From: Ciona intestinalis
Lineage: Eukaryota > Chordata > Ascidiacea > Phlebobranchia > Cionidae
Assembly: GCF_000224145.3 (NCBI RefSeq)
Contig: NC_020174.2
Location: 2,401,056-2,465,055, forward strand
Length of the DNA stretch: 64,000 nt
Reading direction: 5' to 3'
Part shown: piece after piece, positions 54,041 to 64,000 of the stretch
Layout of the letters: the number at the start of each line of letters is the position of its first letter
Numbering within the stretch: position 1 is the first letter of the stretch
Program-made: the position numbers and the translations under genes
The notes under the pieces: generated by a model
What the model was told of the DNA's origin: nothing
The model's database searches: none
What the model saw: the letters and a program-made list of their open reading frames with translations, nothing else

Positions 54041-57000
54041 ATGGATGATAGTGAAGATGTTACACTGGAACATGGGATCCAGGTTGGTACAGCCCTTGAT
54101 CACTTTGTGGAAGTGGACGAAGTAAAACAACTTATAAAAAACATTCCTTTGATCGTGAACGATCAAGCCAAGCATGAAATGTCGGATGAAAAATTTACGG
54201 AGATTGTTGACAAGTATCTGGAGCAACCTCATTTGTTAGACCCTCATCTGCTAGGCTTGCTTGAGCAGTTGATAGCATTTATTCAACCTTTAGATGTTCC
54301 TTTAAACCAAAAGCACTGTGCGTTTAAATATTTGTATCTGTTGACAAAAGTAAGAGGTCACAAAATTATGGTTCGTTATTTTCCCCATGAAGTACAACAT
54401 TTGGAACCTATCCTTAAACTGCTGTATGAGCAGAAGTATAATGATTTGAATACTTGGGAAACCAGGTACATGCTTCTACTTTGGCTGTCAATGATTTGTC
54501 TTATACCATTTGACATGGTAAGGTTTGATTTGCCGCATACAGGAGATGCATCACACTCCCAAACTTCTGTTACGCAGAGAATTATGGATATAGGGAAGTT
54601 GTATTTAATTACATCATCAGACAACTGCCAAGAAGCTGCTGCTTTACTTTTGTCCAAATTTTTGACACGTCCAGATGTAATGAAAACACATTTGAAGCCA
54701 TTTTTTGAGTGGTGCATTGATAAAATTACAAATTCGGATGCTCAAGCTATGCATGGAGTTACTCAAATAAAGGGATGTCTTTTTGCACTTGCTCTTGTTT
54801 TTAAGCAAGGAAAGAGAGACGACGTCCTTCCTTTTTGTACTGAGGTATTAGATGAAATACAAAGAACAGAAATACTTTCTGTGAAGAATACTGTGCTTAG
54901 AAAATTGGTGATAAAATTGACACAACGTTTAGGTATGACATTGCTTAAGCCTCGTCTTGCTAGCTGGCGATATCAACGTGGAAATCGTTCTCTGGATGAA
55001 ACATTGAAAAAAAATGATTCAACTCCTAGCGAGACTGTTACAATATGTGATGCTTCAGATGAGGATGATGAATATGATGTTCCTGAAGAAGTTGAAACTG
55101 TGATTGAAGTTGTTTTGAATGGATTAAAGGATAAAGACACAGTGGTTCGGTGGTCATCAGCCAAAGGTGTTGGTAGAATCACTGGTAGATTGCCAAAGGA
55201 ATTGGCAGATGAAGTGGTACAGTCTGTGCTTGAGAATTTTACAATTTCAAATTCTGATGGGGCATGGCATGGCGGGTGTCTCGCATTGGCTGAGCTTGGT
55301 AGAAGGGGTTTGCTTCTACCTACACGTTTGAAGGATGTAGTTCCTATTTTACTTCGTTCTTTAACCTATGATGAGCGACGAGGGGCAAGCAGTGTCGGCG
55401 CACATGTTCGAGATGCTGCATGTTATCTTGCATGGTCGTTTGCAAGAGCTTACGAACCACAAGAATTATCCGCTCATGTCAATGACATCGCACAGACCTT
55501 GCTAGTGACCACTGTGTTTGATCGTGAAGTTAACTGCAGAAGAGCGGCTTCTGCGGCTTTTCAAGAAAACGTTGGCAGGCAAGGGTACTTCCCGCATGGT
55601 ATTAAAATTCTAACAATGGCTGATTATTTTGCTGTTAGCAATCGTAACAACACCTATCTCAAAATTGGTCCTTTTATTGGTCAGTATAAAACATACACTA
55701 AAGCTCTAATTGAACACTTGACCAAACAAAAACGTGATCACTGGGACAGCAACATACGTTGGTTAGCAGCGCAATCAATGCATAAGTTAACCAAATCAAA
55801 ACCAGACTACGTTGCAGCTACTGTACTGCCAGAATTGGTTCCTCTCTGTACAGGCATGGACTTGATTACAAGACATGGTAGCATATTAATCGTTGCTGAA
55901 GTAATTCATTCCCTGCATGAGATAGAAGAAGCTGGTTCAACTGGTCTGTTATCTAGAAATCCAATGGTAAAGAAATGTTTCCGAATTGTGCAAAGTTTAT
56001 CCGAGGCAAAGTTGTTTCGTGGCTTTGGTGGTGAGCTAATGCGTGTGGCCGCTTGTCACTTGATTGCTCGCCTGTCACAGTGTACAGCAACAGTTACAAT
56101 TCCACGTCTAACTAATGATGGTTGGTTGGAACTTATACATGAAACATTATCCAACCTTCACACTTACACAAACACTGAAGAAATTTGCACAACAGCGATC
56201 AGTGCTTTATCAGCTATCAACCAAATAACTCTCATCCCAGCTCCATTTGCAAACCTGTCGACCAACAATGAATCCATGGAGGGTGCCGTTGATCAGTATC
56301 TCAGCCATCTAAGAAGCACATCCGAGCGACAGAGATGTGGTTATGCTCAAGCAATAGCGTCTTTACCCAAGCCAGTACTTCAAACATGTTTCATGAAAGT
56401 TTGCCATAATTTAATCCGCGCTTCTCAAATAACGGATAAATTTGAGACTTCTTTTGCGGAGTCTCGTAAAGAAGCTGTTAACGCATTGTCTCGAGTTTGC
56501 CAAAGTGTTGGAATCAACAATATCATGGACGCGGGCATCTGTAAAGACAACATCAATACAATCTATGACGCAATATTTTTTGCATTGGAGGACTATACAA
56601 GAGACCACAGAGGTGACATAGGGTCAGTTGTTCGTTTGGCTGGAGTAAAGGCATTACAAGTCATAACACAACTCATAGCAAAAGAGGATAAAGACCTGTT
56701 GTGCTCAAAATTGATGCTGAAAATAATGTGCTGCATTCTTCAACAAGCGTGTGAAAAAATTCACAAAGTCCGTGATATTGCTGCTGCTACGTTACTCAGT
56801 GTAATATATGATGATAATATTCCTAATATACCAGTCAGAGAACAACTACGCAAGGTGTTTGATACAAGAAACCCAACATTTACAATGATTGATTTGTTCT
56901 GCAGGTTAATAAAGCTATTAAAACTACCTGAATATGCATACCACATCACATTGGGCTTTGTAATTTCAGTTGGAGACCTGACACAATCCTTGGCAGAAGC

Positions 57001-57607
57001 TAGTGGGAGTGCTTTATTTGCATACATTGAAACCATTAGTAAAAACCCTGAAGAGTTGTTAAATTTTTGCTCCAACTTGTTAAAAGTATTCGAAAACTAT
57101 TCTAAACAGGATAGAGTGTCTGTACCTCTATTGAAAACACTGCACCAGTTGTTGGTCCAAGATGGTCTTGAAATTCTGTTTAAGGGTGAACATTGTAAAT
57201 TAGATGATGAAGGAATACAAAGGAAGCTGTTCTCTTTGGTCAAATCGGAAATAACCAAAAGCAAAGACCCTCAGAAAATTATGTTGGGGGTTCAAGTCTA
57301 CTGTGGGCTACTTCAGTTCTCAGATCCTGTTTTACACAAATCTGTGTTGAGTCAGTTGATGATCATGTTGTGTCAAAAGTTCCCTATAGTTCGGCGCACT
57401 ACCGCAACTCAACTTTATGAAGTGATTCTTACTTTTGATGATATCCTTGATCAACCTGAGCACCTTGATGACGTAATGGAAAGCCTAAGTGAAGTTGAGT
57501 GGGATCAAACAGTAGAAGAGCTCAGACCTATCCGTAATAAGTTATGTGCTTATTTTGGAGTTAAAGTACCGCAAATGATAAAGAAAACAAAAACATCCGA
57601 TGCATAA
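54041..57607 (+). CDS. tbcd: Tubulin-specific chaperone D
   Basis: Captures beta-tubulin and, with TBCE and TBCC, assembles the alpha/beta dimer in the cytosol. Single exon, 1188 residues (human 1192), start ATG at 54041 (MDDSEDVTLEHG). HEAT-repeat solenoid. Conserved blocks include YLEQPHLLDPHL, ETRYMLLLWLS, GLKDKDTVVRWSSAKGVGR, AWHGGCLALAELGRRGLLLP, NCRRAASAAFQENVGRQGYF, ISVGDLTQS, RVSVPLLKTLHQLL and FPIVRRTTATQLYEV. The acidic DASDEDDEYDVPEEVE segment precedes the HEAT repeats, as in human. Stop at 57605-57607; an AATAAA at 58075-58080 is one candidate poly(A) signal. Confidence 0.97.
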   Translation: MDDSEDVTLEHGIQVGTALDHFVEVDEVKQLIKNIPLIVNDQAKHEMSDEKFTEIVDKYLEQPHLLDPHLLGLLEQLIAFIQPLDVPLNQKHCAFKYLYLLTKVRGHKIMVRYFPHEVQHLEPILKLLYEQKYNDLNTWETRYMLLLWLSMICLIPFDMVRFDLPHTGDASHSQTSVTQRIMDIGKLYLITSSDNCQEAAALLLSKFLTRPDVMKTHLKPFFEWCIDKITNSDAQAMHGVTQIKGCLFALALVFKQGKRDDVLPFCTEVLDEIQRTEILSVKNTVLRKLVIKLTQRLGMTLLKPRLASWRYQRGNRSLDETLKKNDSTPSETVTICDASDEDDEYDVPEEVETVIEVVLNGLKDKDTVVRWSSAKGVGRITGRLPKELADEVVQSVLENFTISNSDGAWHGGCLALAELGRRGLLLPTRLKDVVPILLRSLTYDERRGASSVGAHVRDAACYLAWSFARAYEPQELSAHVNDIAQTLLVTTVFDREVNCRRAASAAFQENVGRQGYFPHGIKILTMADYFAVSNRNNTYLKIGPFIGQYKTYTKALIEHLTKQKRDHWDSNIRWLAAQSMHKLTKSKPDYVAATVLPELVPLCTGMDLITRHGSILIVAEVIHSLHEIEEAGSTGLLSRNPMVKKCFRIVQSLSEAKLFRGFGGELMRVAACHLIARLSQCTATVTIPRLTNDGWLELIHETLSNLHTYTNTEEICTTAISALSAINQITLIPAPFANLSTNNESMEGAVDQYLSHLRSTSERQRCGYAQAIASLPKPVLQTCFMKVCHNLIRASQITDKFETSFAESRKEAVNALSRVCQSVGINNIMDAGICKDNINTIYDAIFFALEDYTRDHRGDIGSVVRLAGVKALQVITQLIAKEDKDLLCSKLMLKIMCCILQQACEKIHKVRDIAAATLLSVIYDDNIPNIPVREQLRKVFDTRNPTFTMIDLFCRLIKLLKLPEYAYHITLGFVISVGDLTQSLAEASGSALFAYIETISKNPEELLNFCSNLLKVFENYSKQDRVSVPLLKTLHQLLVQDGLEILFKGEHCKLDDEGIQRKLFSLVKSEITKSKDPQKIMLGVQVYCGLLQFSDPVLHKSVLSQLMIMLCQKFPIVRRTTATQLYEVILTFDDILDQPEHLDDVMESLSEVEWDQTVEELRPIRNKLCAYFGVKVPQMIKKTKTSDA

Positions 57608-58369
57608 GATGTTTGTTTAATTATCCACTCGCTCGCTTCTGTAGTAACGCTGTATTCATTTAGGCCTTATGAGTGTTGTTTTGTACTAGTAATTGGTACA
57701 TGTTTTAATTACAAATTGAAACAAAGATAATTGCATTACTGTGATATGTGTTGCTTTGCTAGTACTTTTTTTTGCTATCTATTTTTGCAGTTTTGACCAA
57801 AAATTGTATTGGATTTTTTAGTTTTGATGAAGTGTGATCAGTAAAAGCGTATATATGTATTTTGAAAAGAAATTATTTAAAACTGATGTAAAAATTTTCT
57901 CTCCAATATGTATTGTTTAGAATTTAGAATTATCAGTAATTCAGTACCAAATAATTTGCAATCTGAACGGTCTTAAATTTCTGCTTCGCTACCCTACAGT
58001 GATATTAAATTAGAAAATTTCAAGACGAACATAAAATTTATTCAAGTCTGTTAAAAATAACACGATTACAGTTTAATAAATGATTTGTAAAAATGGGCCA
58101 ATTTGGCCTGAACCTTACATCATATAACATAACTTGTGTTAGGACCTTTCGTCTTACCCATGTAGAATGAGATTTTAAACCACTGACAGTTTTAGAACTT
58201 TCTCACCAAAAAATATGAAAACACCCAAATTAAATTCATTTTCATGACTTTACGGCAAAATGTTACTATAGATGTAATTGCAATTGCTGTATTAAATTTC
58301 CCAATTCAACCACTGCATGTTTTGATTTCATTGACTTGATATGGCAGGATTAGTTCCAAGTTGCGCACT
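57608..58369. other. Convergent 3' flanks of tbcd and mtor
   Basis: AT-rich 3' UTR sequence with poly(A)-type hexamers. No gene. Confidence 0.6.
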
Positions 58370-61300
58370 TCACCAGAAAGGACACCTACATTGAATAGTA
58401 ACGTTATAATATAACCTCTTATGGCAGATCCAATATTAATAACTTACCATCCGATATAACACTGGCATAAGTTTTCATGAGAAGTTGCTTGTTTAATTAA
58501 CAAATCTACTTGTGTGGGTACATCTATTGAAACAGCACTGAAATCACAACCTGTGTGTTCAATAAATTTAGTCTGGAGTAAATGAATGTTACTAGGAGAG
58601 CAATGACTTTGTTATATCACATACAACTCACGCATGCTTACCTGTTACTACATATGTAAGTTTTGGGGAAAAATAACTAAATAAATATTTTACAAAAAAA
58701 AGCAAAACATGATTGAATTTTAAAATATATAGTAGGATGGGGGAGATGGGACACTTTTTCGTGCGATTTTCTGGTCTCATTTGGTAGTAAACAAAGAACA
58801 TTTAAAGAATTATAAAACCGTATTCTCATGACTCCCACAGACTGTTGTTAATTGTTTAAAACATTATCAGAATATTTGGATATAAATTGCTAAAGGTGTC
58901 CCATCTTCCTCCACAGTACTATACAGTCCGGAGCGTTTTAAACAAATGAAAAAATATGATACAGTAAATTTCTTCTTATTAAACTCTTATATTTTTCGTT
59001 CAAGAATTCTTCTACGGCTACGCTGTCCAGTATTCCACGTTGTAATACTGAGTAAGTACAGAAGGAAACACTGGGTTGGAGCAGCAGTTGACTTTAAGTA
59101 ACTTGCCTAAGAGCAATCACAATGGTGGCACTACCAAGCCTTGAACATGTATCCTCTGGTCTATAGGCTACCAGGCTAGGCGCTCTTATTTCAGTGCCAT
59201 GAAACGAACATAAAATATAGCAGTCTAAAGTCGGTATATAACTAGGTAGTAAACTTAAGTAACTTTTATACCTGTCAGTTTATCTCGAACTCTATTAACA
59301 ATAACAAGCGCTTTTTTGTTGAGAACCTCAGGTCTGGCAGTTCCTGTTTCACCTTTAAAAAATATGATTAATGCAAATTAAATATTTAAAATTAAATGGG
59401 AAAAATAAGAACGTTTTAATGTTACCTGGTGTTTGCGCAATACCAGTATGACCAACACCCAATGCATCGGATATTGAACCACTCTCCATTATTCGACCAT
59501 GTTCAGAACCTTTATATATTAATTCGTATTACATGTAGTAGGGTGGGATAAGCTTGCATTCTAATTTCTTGCCCATTAGGTAGTAAACCAAGAAATTAAC
59601 AGAATTATATAATAAACATGCAAACAATAGTAGCAGGCTGCAGAATCAAACCCACTGTTGAATATGCCGCTCTTACAAATATAAACATTTTTTAAGAACA
59701 AATTAAAAAGTAAAGATTAGAGCTTTTCAAACTTTTTTGTTGGCGACCCCTTTTAATTTCCTAAAATTTCCGGCGACCATTAAGGGTAATAGAAATAGTA
59801 TAATATATTAAACTGGTATACACTCGGCAACCCCTAAAGTTCATTTTGTGTACCCTAGTTGTCTAAAAAATTTCCCAACCCTGTTATGGGTAATAATAGT
59901 ATAATGTATGTATGCAGTATTTTGTGCTAAACTGCTCTTAGCAACCCGTGAAAGTTCGTTTTGTGACCCCTAGTTTTTAAAAGCCAAATATAAATAACTA
60001 TTAACATACTCTCAACAAGTCTCCAGTTAAGTAATGGATCGTAAACAAAAGCTTCCAAGACGGCCATCACACTTTCTTTGTGTTGTCTTAATACATTCAT
60101 TACCATTCGACAAGTATGTTTGTAATTTCCTTCAATTCCCGTCACCTACAAAAAAAAACAATTATATATTTTTTCATCCTACGAAACAATATACATAACA
60201 GACAAAAACCAAGTCCATCAAATTGTATAATATATGAGATATTTATTTCGCCTAAATGGTATTTCAGTCTGGTGTTTCAGTGGTTAGCACGCCTGCCTCT
60301 AACCTAGAGGTTACAGGTTCAAGACTTGACACTGCTACCCTTGAGGGTGCATTAGGTATGAAACAGAAAACCATCTTTACTGTTGTAGCTACCTACGCTT
60401 TTCACCACAGGTGGATAAAGTAAGTCACATTTATTTAATACCTAATTTTACTGTCATTCAAATGCTTGTTGCCTACACTAATTTTAGTGTAACCCCTATA
60501 TAACATTGTTAAAATGTTTTTTGTTATATTCTTCCAGTTATAAAAGTGAGCAACACAGACACACCATTAACATAATTACCTCCATAGCATTAGTCAGCAT
60601 GCGAGTTAAGCGGAACGGAATTTTTTCGGGAAACTTTTCACGAGCCATTGCAACCTATAACATAATATATGGTTATTGGTAATATAGTTTAAATGAAGTT
60701 TAATATGGTTGTTTACATCTGCAGTTGCATTTGGCAGTAATTTTGGTTTTAAATAATAGTAAAGCACATGTAAGTATATGAGACATAGTTAAAATAATAG
60801 TCATAATCATAATATAATAAAATGCATCAGTATTTTAAATTTTAAAAAACTGAAAATATTAAACAGGCAAACAGCTTAAACCATATCTGTCTATTAAAAG
60901 CAAAACAAATAAATTTTTAGACCAAAAATAGTAATTACTGCATAAAGCTACACAAAGTTTGTTATTAAAAAAAACATATTTTAAACACACATACCTGTCT
61001 ACCATAGCAAAATAAATATAGACCATGAATGGTAAAAACTGCACAAAACTACACAAATTCTCCTACCTCGAAGCAATCACCAAAATCAATATGAAGAACT
61101 TTTCCACTTATTCTATCCAGCATTAAGTTGCTTGGATGTCTGTCCCCCAACCCCAACACATGTCCTACCATCGACATTACAGCTAATGATCGCGTATAGT
61201 TCGTTCTTCTATCAAACCAAGCCTGTATAATAGAAATAATTATAGTTGAGTAGGGTGGGGTAAGATGGCACATGTTTTCATTCTCTTTTTTGTCTCATTT

Positions 61301-64000
61301 GGTAGTAAAAAAGTATTTACAGAATCATATCACCGTGATCACGAATCAAAAAGATGGTTGATTGTTTTAAAATACGATTAGGAATATTCACGATTAGGAA
61401 ATATAAAATATTATGTGGTAATAGTATTTACCTTACCACACAGTATTGTATTCCTACAATGCAGAGAATTTTATGCAGTCTAATCATTTAGTATTAAGTG
61501 TATGGTACTTTACGAAGTATTAAAGAAATATATAAAGTGGTTTTATCATTTTGCACCAAAATACTTCAATAAATGTAAAAAACACAAATTTAAAACTCAT
61601 TAAATTAGAAAATAGGTTTTCATACTTCTGACGTTGGACTTTTTAACCAGATTAACCGAGCCAAATCATCACCAGCAGTGTTGTTTATCGCATGTTCAAA
61701 CACCTCTACTTTTTGCATCAATGATAAATGATCATAATCTGGTGCCATCTGAAAAAAAAGAGTTTAACAAAACCGTTCTTGGTTGACAATCTTCTCTGAC
61801 AAATAAACCGTTTAAAACTTTGGATAAGATTTTCTAAATGAGAACAATTCCAGCATATTTGAAGATATCTCGTTTTTTAACTTGGCTTTCTGCCGAATCA
61901 GTTAATTGATTTTGAAACTTATTCTCAACAAATTGCGGTGAGATTACTGCCCTAGTAGTCAAAACGTTCTAGTCCACAAATAGGCCATTTGCCATGAAAC
62001 AAAATCCTAAAAAATAAAGGCCTACGAAGTTACACATGCGGTGTATGAAAAAAAACACCCCTGATGTAACTACTGTTGTTGCCTGGGTATTGTACACATG
62101 TGAGGATTACACAAGTTTCATTTATTCATCCATTTAGTAAATAATATAGTCACTATAATAGTTGTATTTTATTTTTAAAACCCCTTTTAGCTAAAAAACA
62201 TAGAAACAGTGTGCTGTGTAAATGAACAAGAAAGAATAAATCCAACGAAAATGAGGGATAAAATACCTAAACCACATAAGATACACAGTACACTGGCAGC
62301 ACACACAAGTGGCAAACAGTAAACTTTTTAAATTAAAATAAATTGAAAATACATAACTCCTATATGGGACTTCCTACACCGTGTCATACCATAAGACCTG
62401 AGATTTAGGCCAGAGTTGTTCTATTACCCTGACACCCAGGGACAGGGTGCTACAACCCATTAGTGACCACTGAGTTAAAGCAATGTCCGTCCCAATGACA
62501 CGCTGCCAATGGTACCAGTACCAGGAATCAAACCAGGTATCCTTTGTTTACAGCGCAGTGGAAGCCACAAAACACAATATATATTTGTTCTTACCCGTAG
62601 CATGATCCTGTGTTCGATGTTTAGAAGAATTTTCTTTTTATCTCGATAATCACGAATGAGTGCATGTAACGTGTCACAGTTTGGAACCCAACCAATCAAA
62701 CCGGAGTTAGTAGATAATGGAACAACCGAAAATCTTTGTATTCTGTGATATGAAAAATATATTTAAATACCTGAGTGACCACTGGGCTGGAGAAATGTTT
62801 CTTAGGTGTCTTGCCTAAAGACATATAAAACTACAATGGTGGCAGTACTGAACATCCAATACAATATCAACTAGTAGGAAGATGTTTGGACACATATTAT
62901 TTTCTGTCGTGTGTCATTTTGTTGCAATGACAGAAAACGTGGCAGTTGTTTTTTGGGGAGATTAGTATTTATTGGCGTTGGTGTAAAACTTATTATTATA
63001 ATAAAAGCTTGTAAAAGCGCTGCAGTGCGTTCTGTATATGTTCCCAATTGAGAGACGCGAAATTCCTGCACGACAGTTAGCAATGGTCAATGAGCATATA
63101 CTGAAGTGTTTTGTGTTTATGTATAACAACACTAGTACAAACGTTTTAAACCTACATCCTTTTTTGTAATAATAGTTACAGGCCACTTTAAATTTTAATT
63201 CAAGCAGTTTTTACTCGCACCATGTGTAAAACGAATTTCTGAATTTAGTTGCTAATTTCTTTTTATTTGTTGAATTTAATTAACCTGCTCTTTGTTATTC
63301 AAAGAGATAATAAATAAAAAATGTTATGTAATTATGTAAGCCAGTACATAGTTTCTTTAAAGTTGTTCCCCCTACTATATCTATGTACACAACCATATAA
63401 AAGCATTTTTGAACACCTTTGACTTATTATACCTAAAAAATAAAATCCAACATACCCAAGGTTTTTCCTGCTAGAAGCTTGGTCCATTGACAGCAAAGTA
63501 TTCACCAACCCAAACAACTGCATAACTCTCTCATCTTGTCTTAAGTCCTCATGACCTTTCAACAGGAACGTGTAATCTCTGCCATTACTACCTGTAATAA
63601 AAACATTACAATATTTATATAGGCTTTTTTCTTTCAAAAATTTGCTCTCTTTAAAAACAGGTTATCATTTTACTTTTTACAGTTTCACTAAAATTTGCAG
63701 TATTTTTTATTTACTTTTTTTTAATTTCCATTTTGTGTTACAACTTACCAACAAAAAGCATTTTACCTGATGTAGTATACTAGATCACATAAAAAGATCA
63801 CATTTTGCTCTGGCTAAGCAAAGGACAATTTTGTTTTTAGTTTACAAAAAAAATACAAAAATAACTTAATATTTTCACCTTTAATGGACAGTTTTCTTGG
63901 TCTTTGTTTTGAGGTAATCACTTGTAATGTATGTTGTATGGACCTTATACACACAATTGGTTTCAATGCATTATAAGTTCCAGGTACGGCCAACTCCAGA
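58370..64000 (-). CDS. mtor: Serine/threonine kinase TOR (mTOR), C-terminal kinase and FATC region, partial
   Basis: Catalytic end of the TORC1/TORC2 kinase, which couples nutrients and growth signals to translation and autophagy. Eleven coding exons, all in phase: 63879-64000 (cut by the window), 63456-63591, 62595-62742, 61626-61748, 61067-61222, 60580-60654, 60010-60145, 59426-59509, 59272-59352, 58448-58550, 58370-58385. Landmarks: [68 protein letters not shown] (catalytic loop), HIDFGDCFE (DFG), [35 protein letters not shown]. The loop after NWRL is short and diverged ([12 protein letters not shown]...). The FATC ends CQCYIGW, and a 16-nt last exon adds CPFW and the stop. MITEs and SINEs occupy the introns. 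Confidence 0.96.
58728..58923. mobile_element. Palindromic MITE in an mtor intron
   Basis: TATAGTAGGATGGGGGAGAT to CCCATCTTCCTCCACAGTAC. Confidence 0.85.
59040..59205 (-). mobile_element. SINE (Cics-1 type), head half, in an mtor intron
   Basis: Minus strand: CACTGAAATAAGAGCGCCTA head, GTTCAAGGCTTGGTAGTGCC B-box region, CTGCTCCAACCCAGTG middle. Confidence 0.65.
59720..59995. mobile_element. Possible decayed hAT-type element, partly duplicated
   Basis: TTTCAAACTTTTTTGTTGGC and GCGACCCC resemble hAT (Charlie-like) ends. The segment AAAGTTCATTTTGTGTACCC recurs as GAAAGTTCGTTTTGTGACCC. No clear target duplication. Confidence 0.35.
60268..60450 (+). mobile_element. tRNA-derived SINE (Cics-1 type), short
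   Basis: TTTCAGTGGTTAGCACGCCT (A-box), ACAGGTTCAAGACTTGAC (B-box), tail GGATAAAGTAAGTCACATTT. The middle section is deleted. Confidence 0.8.
61241..61447. mobile_element. Palindromic MITE in an mtor intron
   Basis: GAGTAGGGTGGGGTAAGATG at the left; the right end is eroded (TATTTACCTTACCACACAGT). It lies about 20 bp from the exon at 61067-61222, close to the acceptor and branch-point zone. Confidence 0.7.
62440..62545 (-). mobile_element. SINE fragment (Cics-1 type) in an mtor intron
   Basis: CATTAGTGACCACTGAGTTA middle and a degenerate B-box (GGTTTGATTCCTGGTACTGG on the minus strand). A second fragment is at about 62768-62850. Confidence 0.55.
62880..63090 (-). repeat. Dispersed repeat, unclassified, copy 2
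   Basis: Inverted partner of 40000-40200, in the mtor intron between 62742 and 63456. Confidence 0.65.

Overview
The window is animal nuclear DNA, almost certainly from the sea squirt Ciona (C. intestinalis/robusta type). It has small intron-rich genes, chordate orthologues (golga2, mtmr14, tbcd, mtor), a dense load of short palindromic MITEs that match the published description of the Ciona MITE Cimi-1, tRNA-derived SINEs of the Cics-1 type, and short scaffold gaps. Names of repeat families are from memory and were not searched.

Layout. 1-4.8 kb: 5' half of golga2 (GM130), minus strand, running off the left edge. 5-12 kb: copy A of a small arginine-rich secreted peptide gene, then a decayed cytosolic sulfotransferase copy (SULT1) carrying a 448-bp hAT-type MITE. 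12-18.9 kb: a large inverted duplication whose arms each hold one intronless gene for a secreted protein with a short collagen stretch and a LamG/ConA-like domain, plus a third, nearly deleted copy. 19-23 kb: arginine-rich peptide copies B (-) and C (+), head to head. 23.5-27 kb (+): 3' half of a gene for a ferritin-like VioB/RebD-type protein. 27.8-31.2 kb (-): an intact seven-exon sulfotransferase (SULT2). 32.6-33.2 kb (-): peptide copy D. 33.8-39.3 kb (-): 5' half of a gene for signal peptide, CUB, two EGF domains and the N-terminal part of a VioB/RebD-type protein. 39-49 kb: gene-poor, with a possible small lysine-rich gene among many TGACGT (CRE-like) sites, peptide copy E, a second hAT-type MITE and a long nested inverted repeat. 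49.9-57.6 kb: divergent intronless mtmr14 (-) and tbcd (+). 58.4-64 kb (-): the last 11 coding exons of mtor, running off the right edge.

Most notable. (1) The two VioB/RebD-like gene halves are open-ended toward each other, each ending at a good splice site with no stop or start, and match successive parts of the bacterial protein. They look like one animal CUB-EGF-VioB chimera split by an inversion, or by a contig placed backwards: the contig between them is bounded by two 125-N gaps. (2) Five copies of a gene with an identical four-exon structure (two micro-exons of 21 and 27 nt) encode a 20-residue-class signal peptide, a hypervariable Arg/Trp/Cys core and an acidic tail. This is the layout of haemocyte antimicrobial peptide precursors; four copies share a TATA box with a 43-bp inverted repeat just upstream.

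SULT, the arginine-rich peptides and the collagen-like genes are all locally duplicated. Transposon insertions found in one copy and missing from its sister show that duplication continued between bursts of insertion.
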